Part shown: one piece after another, positions 26,017 through 34,987 of the stretch | Layout: each line of letters begins with the position of its first letter | Position numbering within the stretch: the stretch's first letter is position 1 | Virus record (IMG/VR): IMGVR_UViG_3300046170_000464 | Span: 1 to 64,000 of that record | DNA from: a virus | DNA: 64,000 nt | Strand: one strand, 5' to 3' | The notes under the pieces: generated by a model | Databases searched by the model: none | What the model was told of the DNA's origin: nothing | Seen by the model: only the letters and a program-made list of their open reading frames with translations | Translations under genes and position numbers: made by a program

Positions 26017-26307
26017 ATGTCTGATCTCACAGATCAAATGATTAAGTGCAGGCAGTGTGAGAAATGCGGTGCTAAGTGGATAAACGATCAGCTTTACTGG
26101 GCAACAGGCAAAAAAGGAAAGAACGATGATTTGGCAGGTTTAGTTTGCAACACGGTCAATTCACCGGAGTGCATTAACCCTGAAAAGGGTTCGGAAACTG
26201 GAGATACCTGGGAGAAAAGACTAGGCAAGCTAAAGCAGCTCTCCACGGTAATGGAGAAGGAATACGATATTAAGTGGGATTCAGGAAGCTCGGGTTCAGA
26301 CTTTTAG
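26017..26307 (+). CDS. small zinc-ribbon-like protein
   Basis: A 96-residue protein with CRQCEKCGAKW near residue 12 and C-x7-C (VCNTVNSPEC) about 30 residues later, consistent with a zinc ribbon. The remainder is charged. It overlaps the 3' end of the convergent gene by 4 nt. Function unknown. Confidence 0.55.
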   Translation: MSDLTDQMIKCRQCEKCGAKWINDQLYWATGKKGKNDDLAGLVCNTVNSPECINPEKGSETGDTWEKRLGKLKQLSTVMEKEYDIKWDSGSSGSDF

Positions 26308-26778
26308 AAACCAGAAGAACTCATAGGAATCATTAAGCCACCAGCTCTAGGGATTCTTGCTTGAACTCTTCCCTGAGCTTCCATAGCGTCGGTAAATATC
26401 TGCTTAGTTTCAGGGTGGTTTCCACCGTAAGCCGCTAAACGAAGATAGTTTTCGACATTAAACAACGGAGCAGAATCTAAAGCATCTTGAACTTCTCTAG
26501 GTCCTCGGGGCCAATCGTTTTGTTTAGCCGTTTCGTTATATAGCTCGACTGCAAACGGAATTAAATCAGCTCCACCTGTAACAAGTGATGCTGCAATACC
26601 ACCACCTCCCACAATCGCTGCGTTTCTTGAACCTTTGCACTGGATCAGGTTCAGGTGAGTTAAGTTCAAAACCAATAGCCTGTGCGTCTGCTGCACCAGC
26701 AAGTTTTTTAAGTGGAGTGTCGTAGTTAGACGCTATTTTCTTAACAAACTCGCCTGCTAATCTTTTAAGTGGTGACAT
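26304..26778 (-). CDS. hypothetical protein interrupted by a +1 frame change
   Basis: The first frame from ATG 26778 gives SPLKRLAGEFVKKIASNYD and continues to about residue 48; the second frame carries GSRNAAIVGGGGIAASLV through to 26304. One skipped base at GTG CAA A GGT TCA (A at 26634, minus strand) joins them into about 157 residues. Two halves of one protein are inferred because neither half alone has a good start or end. The C-terminal part has a short Gly-rich hydrophobic segment and a helical tail. Unknown function; insertion error is possible. Confidence 0.55.
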
Positions 26779-26844
26779 AGTTTTTGCCCGATGGCACTAT
26801 TTTAATCGATACTGGTTTAAGCTACTGCTCGTATAGTGACTGCC

Positions 26845-27294
26845 ATGTCTACCAAATTTTTTGCTCCAAGCGGGATCAAGGTTACCGTTTTATCAATTCA
26901 TGATGACGGCGAATACTACATGGTCCGTTCGGATACAAGCGGAAAAGTATTTTTTGCTCATAAGGACCAGATCGAAGAGTCAATCGATACAAAGTCTGAA
27001 ACAACCGACACTGGCTCCAGAAATCGCCGTGGACGACGCAGCATTTCTAAAACTAAGGACCCAATCGTCGTAAAACCTCAGGTGCCTACGGATAACCGTG
27101 TCAACCTAAATACGTTGACTGCAGAAGGGCTGACACAGGTTCTTCCGGGAGTAGGTATCAAAACAGCTAAAGAAATTATTGAATTAAAGCAAGGTTTGCC
27201 CGGTGAGCGATTTACAAAGCTTGAACAACTTAAAACAGTAAAAAGAATCGACTGGGACGAAGTTTTTTCGACCGGAGAAGTTTACGTAGAATAA
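26845..27294 (+). CDS. helix-hairpin-helix DNA-binding protein
   Basis: About 149 residues from ATG 26845; an in-frame GTG at 26836 is less likely. Residues 1-50 look like a small SH3/beta module (SGIKVTVLSIHDDGEYYMVRSD). The C-terminus has a clear helix-hairpin-helix: VNLNTLTAEGLTQVLPGVGIKTAKEIIEL, like ComEA-type non-specific DNA-binding domains. A basic linker (RNRRGRRSISKTKD) lies between. It may bind DNA during packaging or repair. Confidence 0.75.
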   Translation: MSTKFFAPSGIKVTVLSIHDDGEYYMVRSDTSGKVFFAHKDQIEESIDTKSETTDTGSRNRRGRRSISKTKDPIVVKPQVPTDNRVNLNTLTAEGLTQVLPGVGIKTAKEIIELKQGLPGERFTKLEQLKTVKRIDWDEVFSTGEVYVE

Positions 27295-27314
27295 AAGCAT
27301 ATGTCAGGTAAATC

Positions 27315-27935
27315 GTGGCTCAGTTAACTCAAAACGAATTAGAGCAGATTCAGAGTTATCTAGCTCAACAAGGAGTAACCTTTAACGCCAACACAACTGA
27401 CGCCACTAAGCGTGAGATTGTTTATGCGGCAATAAACCAAATTACCCGCAACCCTGCTCAGGTATTTGGCTATAAATTAGACGATTATAATTTCAGTCGT
27501 ACTGCGTACCATCTTGCATACAACATAGCTACTGTTCCAGCAGGAGATTATGCAAGGCTTATTGAAGCGTGCAACAGTATTCCTAGTGAATTTTATAACG
27601 ATAAAATTGTTCAGCAAATTGAGCGTTGTGAAGAAGCTGAACGATTTACTGAACTAGCGGACGGTAGAGCGACTAGTAGACAAGAAACTATTCTTGGAGA
27701 CGTCAGTCGTTCAATCAATATTCAAGACAAACGCGAGACCGCAAGAATTTGGCGTGAGAACTATATGTATGAGTGTGATCGACTCGCTCAAATGCTTTAC
27801 GTTCCTAACTACAGAGACCCCGTAGCTTCTCGCTACCGTTTTGAAAGATCAGGTGGTGAGTTTATCCAAGCAATTCCTGGACCTCCTGACGTATCACGAT
27901 CTGACCGGTTATATTTCCAAGCAAATTGGCGCTAA
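27315..27935 (+). CDS. putative head-tail connector or neck protein
   Basis: A 206-residue helical protein starting with GTG, lying downstream of the capsid genes. There is no motif. Size, helicity and place fit a connector. A conserved-looking ending (YFQANWR) is seen. The role is inferred from position only. Confidence 0.45.
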   Translation: MAQLTQNELEQIQSYLAQQGVTFNANTTDATKREIVYAAINQITRNPAQVFGYKLDDYNFSRTAYHLAYNIATVPAGDYARLIEACNSIPSEFYNDKIVQQIERCEEAERFTELADGRATSRQETILGDVSRSINIQDKRETARIWRENYMYECDRLAQMLYVPNYRDPVASRYRFERSGGEFIQAIPGPPDVSRSDRLYFQANWR

Positions 27936-27964
27936 TGTGTAAGTATCAAATATAAAGTTCTGAC

Positions 27965-29494
27965 GTGTCATCTTCTAGAGCTAAAGGATTAGCAAATGCC
28001 GTAACTACAGGTGCGTCTAATGCTCAAGTTTTTTTGGAAGGTCTGCAGCAGTTTTTAGGAAATAAAGGTGCTCGTCAGATCTTGGAGCAAGTAGCTCCTC
28101 CAAGGAGTGCTGTTCAAGACGTTATGCAGCAAACTGGTTCTTACGGAGCTGGAATGCGAGAACTTCCAGTTTTACCTCGCCGTTCTGTGAAACCAGAATT
28201 TGGAGGTGGAATGACACGCCGTCCCGAGCCTGGGATCCCCTCCGGTAATCCTTCTTTGGAAGGACTCACTCGAGGTCCAAGTTTTTCTACAAGGCCACCG
28301 ACTGCAGAAGCTGGAAGAATTCCTCAAGGTCCTGCTCAAAATCTTCCTCCCGAACTGGAAAGGTTTGAAGCACTGCGCCAGATGAATCTGGATCTTCGAA
28401 ATCCGACTGGTGCCGTCAACCCAAACACTGGAAAGGGTATGGGAGGTCAGTATTACAGCGGTAAAAGTTCATCACCTGCTGATCGCGATTTAGTTCGCGG
28501 CTCTTTCCAAGCAGATGCCGATCGTGATGTGATGGACATTATGGAAGCCGGACGCCGTAGTCAGCCTTCACAAGTTGCAGAAGGTCAAATGAATATTTTT
28601 GATGAGCAAATGCGCCCACGTGGAATCACCACTACTGATCTCAGCAAAGCAGACATTCGGAATGCGATCCTTGCTGGTGCTTTAGGAATTGCTGGCGGTG
28701 CCGGTGGCATGATGATGGGTGGTGGTCAAGAGCAAGCTCCAGTAGGGACTTCTCTTCAAGATCGAATTGCAGCTCAGATTGAATCTGCTGCACCTCGTCA
28801 AGTTGTTGAGCCCTCTAGCCAAGCTCAAGAAATTGAAGAATTTGTTGCCCGTCAGCCAATGGGTGAAGAGGCTGCTGCCGTCGATGGTTTAATCAGCGAC
28901 GTTTTACAAGCAGTGCAAAGTTCTGGCGCTGAAGCTACTGAAAGGGTCAAAGCTGCAGCACCTAGAGATCCTTCTACCTACAAAAATATCGGTGATTACT
29001 ACGCTGACCGCCGTCGTTTTGTCGAGTCCATGCAGGGTGGAGAGTTCAAAGAAAACATGAAAGAAGCCGTAGCTGAGGAGTCACCTCAGATGACTCCTGA
29101 GAACATCATGGAGTTTGTGCAAAGCAATCCCACCCTTGCTTACGAACTAATGATGCGTGGACAAGGAGAGCGTCCTAACCCCATGCTGAGTGAGCAAACT
29201 TCCGAGCAAATTACTACTGAGACTGTTGGTAGTTCACTCGGTGACGACAATGTCGCTAATGCTTTGGGTCAAGCAAACGCTGCTGCTGACAACGTGCAAG
29301 CTGAGATGATGGGCGGAACGCTTGAAGGCGCTGCTCGAGCTCAGCAAAATAATGAAATTATTGATGCTTCTCGCCCAATCGTTCGTCCGCAACTACAACG
29401 CACAGAAACTTTCTTACAAGAAACTGTTCCTGGCGCACGTATGGCTGGATCTAACGAAGCGGTTGGAAGGCTTTTTAATCTGATCCGACAGTAA
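27965..29494 (+). CDS. large internal virion protein candidate
   Basis: A 509-residue, mostly disordered and helical protein rich in Gln, Ala, Pro and Glu. It has a Gly/Met-rich hydrophobic segment near residues 238-255 (GALGIAGGAGGMMMGGG), which could be a membrane-active peptide, and Glu/Gln-rich helices after it. Such composition is common in internal or ejection proteins. Start is GTG 27965. Not recognised. Confidence 0.5.
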   Translation: MSSSRAKGLANAVTTGASNAQVFLEGLQQFLGNKGARQILEQVAPPRSAVQDVMQQTGSYGAGMRELPVLPRRSVKPEFGGGMTRRPEPGIPSGNPSLEGLTRGPSFSTRPPTAEAGRIPQGPAQNLPPELERFEALRQMNLDLRNPTGAVNPNTGKGMGGQYYSGKSSSPADRDLVRGSFQADADRDVMDIMEAGRRSQPSQVAEGQMNIFDEQMRPRGITTTDLSKADIRNAILAGALGIAGGAGGMMMGGGQEQAPVGTSLQDRIAAQIESAAPRQVVEPSSQAQEIEEFVARQPMGEEAAAVDGLISDVLQAVQSSGAEATERVKAAAPRDPSTYKNIGDYYADRRRFVESMQGGEFKENMKEAVAEESPQMTPENIMEFVQSNPTLAYELMMRGQGERPNPMLSEQTSEQITTETVGSSLGDDNVANALGQANAAADNVQAEMMGGTLEGAARAQQNNEIIDASRPIVRPQLQRTETFLQETVPGARMAGSNEAVGRLFNLIRQ

Positions 29495-29563
29495 GTAGAC
29501 CACTGCGTAAGCAGTTATCTGCAGTATTCTTGACTTAAACTGGTACCTAGTAGGAGTTAAACA

Positions 29564-30118
29564 GTGGCATCGACCTCGACTAACAAGCAACCAATGATGG
29601 TCGATCGTCCCTTTTTAAGGGGCGCAAAAATCACCAGTGCAACACCAACTGTTGATCCTGTAAATACTCAGTTTGCAAATTTAGTGCAGCTGGTACGAGT
29701 TGGCGATATCCCCTCTGAGGATGCGGCAATCGTTGAAGATATCTTCGTTGTTTCAAACGAAAGTTACCCAGATAACGGTGGTGTGCGTGCGGCTGCTTTT
29801 GGCATCTACATTTACGCACCGAACCAAGCTGCACCCTCAACTGCTGCTTCAATTCTGATTAACAAATTTACTGTTGGTCTTTCAGGAAGCACTGAAGGTT
29901 TAATTCAACGAGTGGAGCTGCCAAAAACTATCGCTCCTACACCTCAGGTGGGAGATACAGCTTTAGTTCGCCCAATCGAGCTAGGCGGTTCTGAAGCTTT
30001 GTATCTTGAAAAAGGATACGTTCTTGGAGTTGGGTATCTAGGTGATTCTGTCGTCGCGGTTTCAGGTGGTCTGAGTCCTTCTGGTATTTCCATCTGGGCG
30101 CAGGGTGGTTTCTATTGA
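29564..30118 (+). CDS. beta-rich structural protein
   Basis: A 184-residue protein with GTG start preceded by TAGGAGTT. It is Val/Gly/Ser/Thr-rich with few charges, typical of a virion beta-sandwich or tail protein. Last residues WAQGGFY. It is followed after 3 nt by the 522-residue virion-region gene. Confidence 0.6.
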   Translation: MASTSTNKQPMMVDRPFLRGAKITSATPTVDPVNTQFANLVQLVRVGDIPSEDAAIVEDIFVVSNESYPDNGGVRAAAFGIYIYAPNQAAPSTAASILINKFTVGLSGSTEGLIQRVELPKTIAPTPQVGDTALVRPIELGGSEALYLEKGYVLGVGYLGDSVVAVSGGLSPSGISIWAQGGFY

Positions 30119-30121
30119 TCT

Positions 30122-31690
30122 GTGAGCAAACGTCGCAAGGGTTCTGATTTTTTTGGGTGGGATAACTTCGCACCCAAGAGTTCTCGGTTTGACTTTGGGG
30201 CAGTAAAAGGAGCTAATACCAAACGATCCTTAGACAGGCCAATGCCGTGGGATCAAAAATTTAGACCGGAACAAAATTTAAAAGATTTCAGTATCCTTTT
30301 TGATTACAACTACGCGTCTATGTGGACGCGGTGGAGGAGAGGATACGAACTGTTTATGTATACGAATCAAGCTTTGGTTGGCTTGAACTATACATTTCGT
30401 TATGCAATGAACGGACAATCAGGGTCTGGTGGCACAGAGATTCCTGGTTTGATGTACATGTACCCGTCTACTCAACAAGACATGGGTATGCGGATGGTAG
30501 TTATAAAACCACGCGATAGTATCAACCTTCTTGACTTAGGTTTATCTGTAAAGAGCGTTTTTAACTTTGACATCCTTAACAAAATTATTGGTGTTGAGTT
30601 AAGTAGTAACTTTGGTCCACCTGTGTCTGATATGACTGGGGAACTTGTATCGGATCGATTTAGAGCTGACGGTACTCCAAAAACGACATATAACAATTAC
30701 ACGGTTCTTGCAGTTGGTACTAAAGCTGGAGGTCCTCAGGTACCTACCGGTGCAGCAAACTTAGATACTCTGTTTCTCTCGGTAGACGCAGAGCGAAGTT
30801 TCACGACCATAAAAGATGAATCGTTTGCAGCACCAGCAGCGTCGAATCCGATAGTAGGTGAGTTCTTATCGAGTGCGATGAGATTTGGGTGTAACTGCCC
30901 GGACTATCTTGCAAGAGAGGATTTCAATCTTTACAAGTACGCTCAGAAAAAGACATACCCTTACACGGGGACACAAGATTTAAAACCTGGTACTTACGAC
31001 GCAGGTACCGAAACATTTTCTGGTGAAAGGCCAACAAACACAAGAGACCTACCTGGATTTGTTAGAGATTTTGGTTTTATTTACACCAAGGTTCTTTTAG
31101 GAGCACCTCAAGGAACGGACAGCAAGCAGTCGTCCTACTCAGATCCAAATCTTTTATTCTTTCAGCCGAGATTCTGTAAACATATTTATGCCTCGTGGTG
31201 GGATATGCAAAACCGATTTGGGAATTATTCATATCTCAAATCCTTTCTAGCTCAGCCTACTGACGAACCTATGGACGGAAGGTACAGAGAGTACTTTCAA
31301 CGTACCTTGGAAAAACAGACTCAGTTTCTTCAAACAGCTGAAAGCTTGAACTGGTGGGAATCTTATTCACCAGCTAGGTCAGACGTTCCGAATCATGTGC
31401 TTTATTCGGACATGAACCCGACGATGGTCAAAGTCCTTAACTTTGACACTCTCGCATCTGGGGTTTCAATCCCTCTAGTGCCAAGTGGATTCGTGATGTT
31501 CGACATCGACGAATTTAACCCTTTACAGCCTGTTCCTCCAGAAGCGCGACCAATTTTTGATGGTGGTATATATCAAAACGGTTCGCCTAGTGGTGTTAGC
31601 GGAACAATTATTTATGATGGAGGACAGTATTTGAACGGCTCTCCACTGCCTCCTTTATTCAGCCCTATCGTGAACGGAGGTACATACTAA
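30122..31690 (+). CDS. large virion-region protein with SWIM-like zinc signature
   Basis: A 522-residue protein (GTG start), rich in aromatic residues. Near residue 258 it carries FGCNCPDYLAR and about 100 residues later FCKHIYASWWDM; together these form C-x-C...C-x-H, the ligand pattern of SWIM zinc fingers (CxC-P-[DS] then C-K-H-[IL]). The C-terminus has DGG-x-Y-x-NGSP repeats (about 488-522). It lies in the tail-protein region, so a baseplate, hub or tail protein with a metal-binding module is likely. Not otherwise recognised. Confidence 0.6.
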   Translation: MSKRRKGSDFFGWDNFAPKSSRFDFGAVKGANTKRSLDRPMPWDQKFRPEQNLKDFSILFDYNYASMWTRWRRGYELFMYTNQALVGLNYTFRYAMNGQSGSGGTEIPGLMYMYPSTQQDMGMRMVVIKPRDSINLLDLGLSVKSVFNFDILNKIIGVELSSNFGPPVSDMTGELVSDRFRADGTPKTTYNNYTVLAVGTKAGGPQVPTGAANLDTLFLSVDAERSFTTIKDESFAAPAASNPIVGEFLSSAMRFGCNCPDYLAREDFNLYKYAQKKTYPYTGTQDLKPGTYDAGTETFSGERPTNTRDLPGFVRDFGFIYTKVLLGAPQGTDSKQSSYSDPNLLFFQPRFCKHIYASWWDMQNRFGNYSYLKSFLAQPTDEPMDGRYREYFQRTLEKQTQFLQTAESLNWWESYSPARSDVPNHVLYSDMNPTMVKVLNFDTLASGVSIPLVPSGFVMFDIDEFNPLQPVPPEARPIFDGGIYQNGSPSGVSGTIIYDGGQYLNGSPLPPLFSPIVNGGTY

Positions 31691-31691
31691 T

Positions 31692-32285
31692 ATGACTACC
31701 ACACCGGTTACCCTCTTATCCAAACGTTCTGGTAATGCTTCCGACCGTCCTTTAGTTACGACGGTCCAAGCAGGTGAACTAGCTATAAACTTTGCTGCTG
31801 CCGAAAATGGTCTTTATTTCAAAGATTCTTTAGGTGATATTCGCAAGGTCACTGGGGTTCATTACGGTAGTGCTGCCCCTAATAGTTCTGCCGCTGGTGA
31901 GACTGGTAATTCTGTAGGGGAGCTCTGGCTTGAAGATGGGACTAATAACTTTCTAAGAGTGTGGGACGGATCTACATTTATAAAGATCGGTGCTGCTTTT
32001 GCTGACGTTGCAGGGACTGCCACGGTATCTATCGCTTCAGGAGCGATTTTTGCTAACAGTGCTTTAGTAGCTTCTGGATCGTTTGGATCGATAACCGCTT
32101 CTGGAGCTTTAGGAACTCCAATTGCCTCAGGGTCTCTTGGGTCTGTCCTTGCTTCGGGCGTAGGTATTGCTCTGATTAGTGGTGCTTTCCCCGCAGTACC
32201 TCCCTCAGGAAGTTTTGGGTACAGAGTCGATCCGCCAAGCGGTTTGTACGTCTCTTTCGGCGGAGGATGGGTTCCAGCTGCTTAA
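31692..32285 (+). CDS. tail fibre or fibre-base protein with ASG repeats
   Basis: A 197-residue protein. The N-terminal half (VQAGELAINFAAAENGLYFKD) matches the start of many phage fibre proteins with a GELAiN motif. The middle has repeated A-S-G units (ASGSFGSITASGALGTPIASG), related in spirit to the long arrays at 42 kb. The C-terminus ends YVSFGGGWVPAA. It overlaps the convergent Dps-like gene by 4 nt. Confidence 0.65.
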   Translation: MTTTPVTLLSKRSGNASDRPLVTTVQAGELAINFAAAENGLYFKDSLGDIRKVTGVHYGSAAPNSSAAGETGNSVGELWLEDGTNNFLRVWDGSTFIKIGAAFADVAGTATVSIASGAIFANSALVASGSFGSITASGALGTPIASGSLGSVLASGVGIALISGAFPAVPPSGSFGYRVDPPSGLYVSFGGGWVPAA

Positions 32286-32815
32286 CGAAGGCACGCCTTC
32301 ATTTTTCCGGCTGCGTCGAAAAGATTACCAACAATTTCTGCGACACAAACTTCGATGTCGGGAGCGCCTACTTCTCTGGCAGTGTCATAAAGATCTTTGC
32401 CTTTAAAACCGCAGTCCTCAAGATTTCGAATGTATGTAACCATGCTCTCGCGAGCATCGTAGGATTTTGTAGTCTTAAAACTCTTGTAGGAACCCATGAG
32501 TCCTTTTTGACACATCGGCATCAAGTAGTCCATGCTTCGAACTTTTTCTGCAATTCGATTGAAATCACATAAATGTTGTTTGTACTCTTCTTTTAAAAAT
32601 TCACTGACAGTCAGGTGATTGGCACCTTCAATATTTAGTGAAATCAAGTTTGCTTGAATATTTAAGTGATAAAGATAAGAAGCCATTTCAACCATCCGAT
32701 AAATCAGATTGTCTACGTTGGCTTCTTTCTTTACGACGATCTCCTCTACTACAACTTCCTCCGTGGGAGCGGTTAGAGCTTCTTGGAAAACTTGTTGCAG
32801 ATTAGAGGAAGTCAT
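32282..32815 (-). CDS. Dps/ferritin-like protein
   Basis: A 177-residue protein. Residues about 38-110 (LIYRMVEMASYLYHLNIQANLISLNIEGANHLTVSEFLKEEYKQHLCDFNRIAEKVRSM) match the Dps helix pattern, including the HxN/L-x3-WN-like helix, the loop before a helix with E-x3-Y, and the D-x3-E metal-type positions. Dps proteins bind DNA and store iron, protecting from oxidative damage. The residue set is degenerate, so ferroxidase activity is uncertain. It is encoded with an HTH gene on the minus strand. Confidence 0.55.
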   Translation of the reverse strand: MTSSNLQQVFQEALTAPTEEVVVEEIVVKKEANVDNLIYRMVEMASYLYHLNIQANLISLNIEGANHLTVSEFLKEEYKQHLCDFNRIAEKVRSMDYLMPMCQKGLMGSYKSFKTTKSYDARESMVTYIRNLEDCGFKGKDLYDTAREVGAPDIEVCVAEIVGNLFDAAGKMKACLR

Positions 32816-32820
32816 TTATC

Positions 32821-33108
32821 TCAAAACGTACAGGTACCGGTGCTGCACGTAGAAGTTTCACTTTCTACTGTAGCTTCTTCGTTTACATCTTTCTGATTAG
32901 CTTGGCTCTTGAGGTACTCCTGTAGAGCGTCACGATTGATTCGGAAGAGGGATTTAACACCATTGGGCTGAAGGTTTACGTAAGTGCTCTTAGGCCAACC
33001 ACCTGGTTGACGTGACTCAGTGAGAGAGATGCGCTTACGAACAAATCCAGCTGAGCAGTTGAGCAGCTCAGCAGTTTGCGCAATTGTGAGCAGCTTCTGG
33101 GATTCCAT
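32821..33108 (-). CDS. helix-turn-helix (excisionase/MerR-like) DNA-binding protein
   Basis: A 95-residue protein. Residues 6-65 fit a winged helix-turn-helix of excisionase type (LLTIAQTAELLNCSAGFVRKRISL, then a loop and FRINRDALQEYL). The C-terminus ends in a Cys/Ser/Thr-rich tail (CSTGTCTF). It shares a transcript with the Dps-like gene and may regulate it or the divergent plus-strand operon at 33246. Confidence 0.65.
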   Translation of the reverse strand: MESQKLLTIAQTAELLNCSAGFVRKRISLTESRQPGGWPKSTYVNLQPNGVKSLFRINRDALQEYLKSQANQKDVNEEATVESETSTCSTGTCTF

Positions 33109-33189
33109 GCGAAACAGGTTTTGAGTGCTTTTAACAGCATGAGATTAGCAGGGATAAAGACAATAGCAATACGAAAACTGATTTACTAT

Positions 33190-33218
33190 TTGTCTTAATG
33201 TTCTACAGGCGTTATGAT
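33190..33218 (+). promoter_or_regulatory. sigma-70-type promoter
   Basis: TTGTCT at 33190-33195, 17-nt spacing, TATGAT at 33213-33218. It precedes the operon beginning at 33246. Confidence 0.65.
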
Positions 33219-33245
33219 TTGTTAAGGTTGATTTGACAGTAACTA

Positions 33246-33497
33246 ATGGCACAAGTCCGATTAGCTGGCGAAGTTTTCTCGGGATATAACAAACCCAAGC
33301 GTGATGTGCAAGGGGGTAAACAATTCTCTGTAGCAGCTAAAGAAGGAGACAAGGTTCGTTTAGTCCGCTTCGGCGACGCGAACATGGAAAACAAGAGTGA
33401 CAACCCTGAGAGACGTAAAAACTTTCGTGCTAGACACAGCTGTGACGAGAAAAAGTCAAAGCTTTCAGCAGGATACTGGTCATGTAAGAAATGGTAA
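33246..33497 (+). CDS. small basic cyanophage-type protein
   Basis: An 83-residue protein with the ending SKLSAGYWSCKKW and ERRKNFRARHSCDEK, a pattern I associate with small conserved phage proteins of marine cyanobacteria. Two Cys and many Lys/Arg suggest DNA or capsid binding. Function unknown. Confidence 0.6.
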   Translation: MAQVRLAGEVFSGYNKPKRDVQGGKQFSVAAKEGDKVRLVRFGDANMENKSDNPERRKNFRARHSCDEKKSKLSAGYWSCKKW

Positions 33498-33560
33498 GCA
33501 TCTAGTTATACCTTTTCAGTATCTATTCCTAAGTAGACTGAACTCAGAGACAGACTTCTG

Positions 33561-33788
33561 ATGAACGGCTCTGAGCATGTCAACGTTAGTCTCACACTGG
33601 AAGATGAGTTCACCCTTACTCGTATCAAAAATGCCGCCTATGACCTTAAAGGAAGAGACAGAGAGCAGTATCTCTGGAATCGAATTGTCAGATTAGTCTG
33701 CCGAGAAAGAGCTTTTAAATTTATTGTCGACGAACTTGGTGTGGTTGTTGACCCTAATATAAGTGTGTTCGAAGAAATAGAAGATTGA
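33561..33788 (+). CDS. nblA: NblA-like phycobilisome degradation adaptor
   Basis: A 75-residue protein. VSLTLEDEFTLTRIKNAAYDLKGRDREQYLWNRIVRLVCRERAFKFIV follows the NblA pattern: L-LE-x-F-x-L, a helix, E-x-L, and a second helix with R-E. NblA proteins bring phycobilisome subunits to the Clp protease; cyanophage versions help dismantle the host antenna. The homology is short and weak, so a small structural helix protein is an alternative. The 3' end overlaps the start of the next gene. Confidence 0.5.
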   Translation: MNGSEHVNVSLTLEDEFTLTRIKNAAYDLKGRDREQYLWNRIVRLVCRERAFKFIVDELGVVVDPNISVFEEIED

Positions 33789-34717
33789 AGATCTCCTTCT
33801 CACTTTTATTTTTATCAAGTATTTTCCTTCCGGTTAGCGTGATGGCTCAGACACTGACTCAGCAACAAATAAGAGTTCTTGCAGAGAAAGCTGGTTTTTC
33901 TTCTCAAAACTCGAATACGATTGCTGCCGTCTGTAAATCTGAATCTGCTGGATTTGCCGGAGCTCATAACCCCAACGCTTCAATGGGTGACAACTCCTAC
34001 GGGCTTTGCCAGATCAACATGCTGGGGGCTATGGGACCGGAGCGTCGTGCTAAATTTGGAATCTCAAGCAATGAAGAGCTTAAAGATCCTCTTACTAATT
34101 TAAAAGCAGCTAAGAGAGTATTTGATGAAGAAGGATTTGGAGCTTGGTCAGATTACACAAATAAAAGATATGAAGACCATCTTCCCTCAGGTCCAGCCAT
34201 GAATCAAAGCAATGCTCCAGCAAGCGACAAGGCAATGGCAGCGTTAGGCCAAAATGCTCCAGCTGAATTAGTAAATTTAGTAGCTGCTAGAAAAAATCTT
34301 GAAACAGCATCTGATAACAGCTATGACAACACAAGCTCTAATGGAAGTTCAAATTTACCTCAGGCACAACCGGGTCGCGAAGTAAATGGTGCCCTTGGAA
34401 AATTAAACGAAGCTTCAAGTGCTTTGAACCAAACAGCTTCCCCCGTGGCTGAAGATCAAATGCGTGCAGCAATCTTACAGATGTTCCAACAAGCTAGCGC
34501 TGGGTTGAGCGAGGAACAAAAAAATACAATTACAGGAGCAGATAAACCTAAGGATGATACGTCAGTACAAGCTGATCTACTAAAAAAACTTTTTCAACAA
34601 AGCATGAAGTCAGCACAGGAAGCTGAAGATCAACGTATTTTTGAATCATTCATGAACAAGTCGAAAGGAGCTATAAACAATGCAGTTCAGTACAAGATGG
34701 GTAAATCAGTGCTTTGA
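33785..34717 (+). CDS. secreted lytic transglycosylase / lysozyme-like protein
   Basis: A 310-residue protein starting at TTG 33785, overlapping the preceding stop. It has a signal-peptide-like N-terminus (KISFSLLFLSSIFLPVSVMAQ). A lysozyme-like SLT domain (about residues 25-140) includes the catalytic-type Glu in CKSESAGFAG (about 53) and NSYGLCQINMLG. The C-terminal 170 residues are Asn/Gln/Ser-rich and helical. It probably cleaves peptidoglycan, either as virion entry enzyme or for lysis. Confidence 0.75.
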   Translation: MKISFSLLFLSSIFLPVSVMAQTLTQQQIRVLAEKAGFSSQNSNTIAAVCKSESAGFAGAHNPNASMGDNSYGLCQINMLGAMGPERRAKFGISSNEELKDPLTNLKAAKRVFDEEGFGAWSDYTNKRYEDHLPSGPAMNQSNAPASDKAMAALGQNAPAELVNLVAARKNLETASDNSYDNTSSNGSSNLPQAQPGREVNGALGKLNEASSALNQTASPVAEDQMRAAILQMFQQASAGLSEEQKNTITGADKPKDDTSVQADLLKKLFQQSMKSAQEAEDQRIFESFMNKSKGAINNAVQYKMGKSVL

Positions 34718-34753
34718 AAAAAGGTATAATTTAATTAAAGGTCTCGGATAAAA

Positions 34754-34987
34754 ATGAGTACGCCAATCCTCTCTAACGGACAGATGTACTTTGGTGATGC
34801 TGGTACTCCTAGCTACACGATGGGTAGTGATTTCACTGGAGGGTTTGACTTTAATAATACTGGTGGCTTTTCGCTTCCTGACTTGATGAATAGTGATCTT
34901 ACCGGATACGGTGGGAATGCTCCTACCTTCCCGGTTAAACCAGGTTCTATCAATTTTGGATCTAGCGAGAGTGGTTTCACAAAATAA
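34754..34987 (+). CDS. small Gly/Asn-rich protein, probable virion component
   Basis: A 77-residue protein rich in Gly, Ser, Phe and Asn. A TATAAT box (34725-34730) stands 24 nt upstream of ATG 34754 but has no well-spaced -35 box. The 3' end overlaps the next gene by 17 nt. Not recognised. Confidence 0.5.
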   Translation: MSTPILSNGQMYFGDAGTPSYTMGSDFTGGFDFNNTGGFSLPDLMNSDLTGYGGNAPTFPVKPGSINFGSSESGFTK

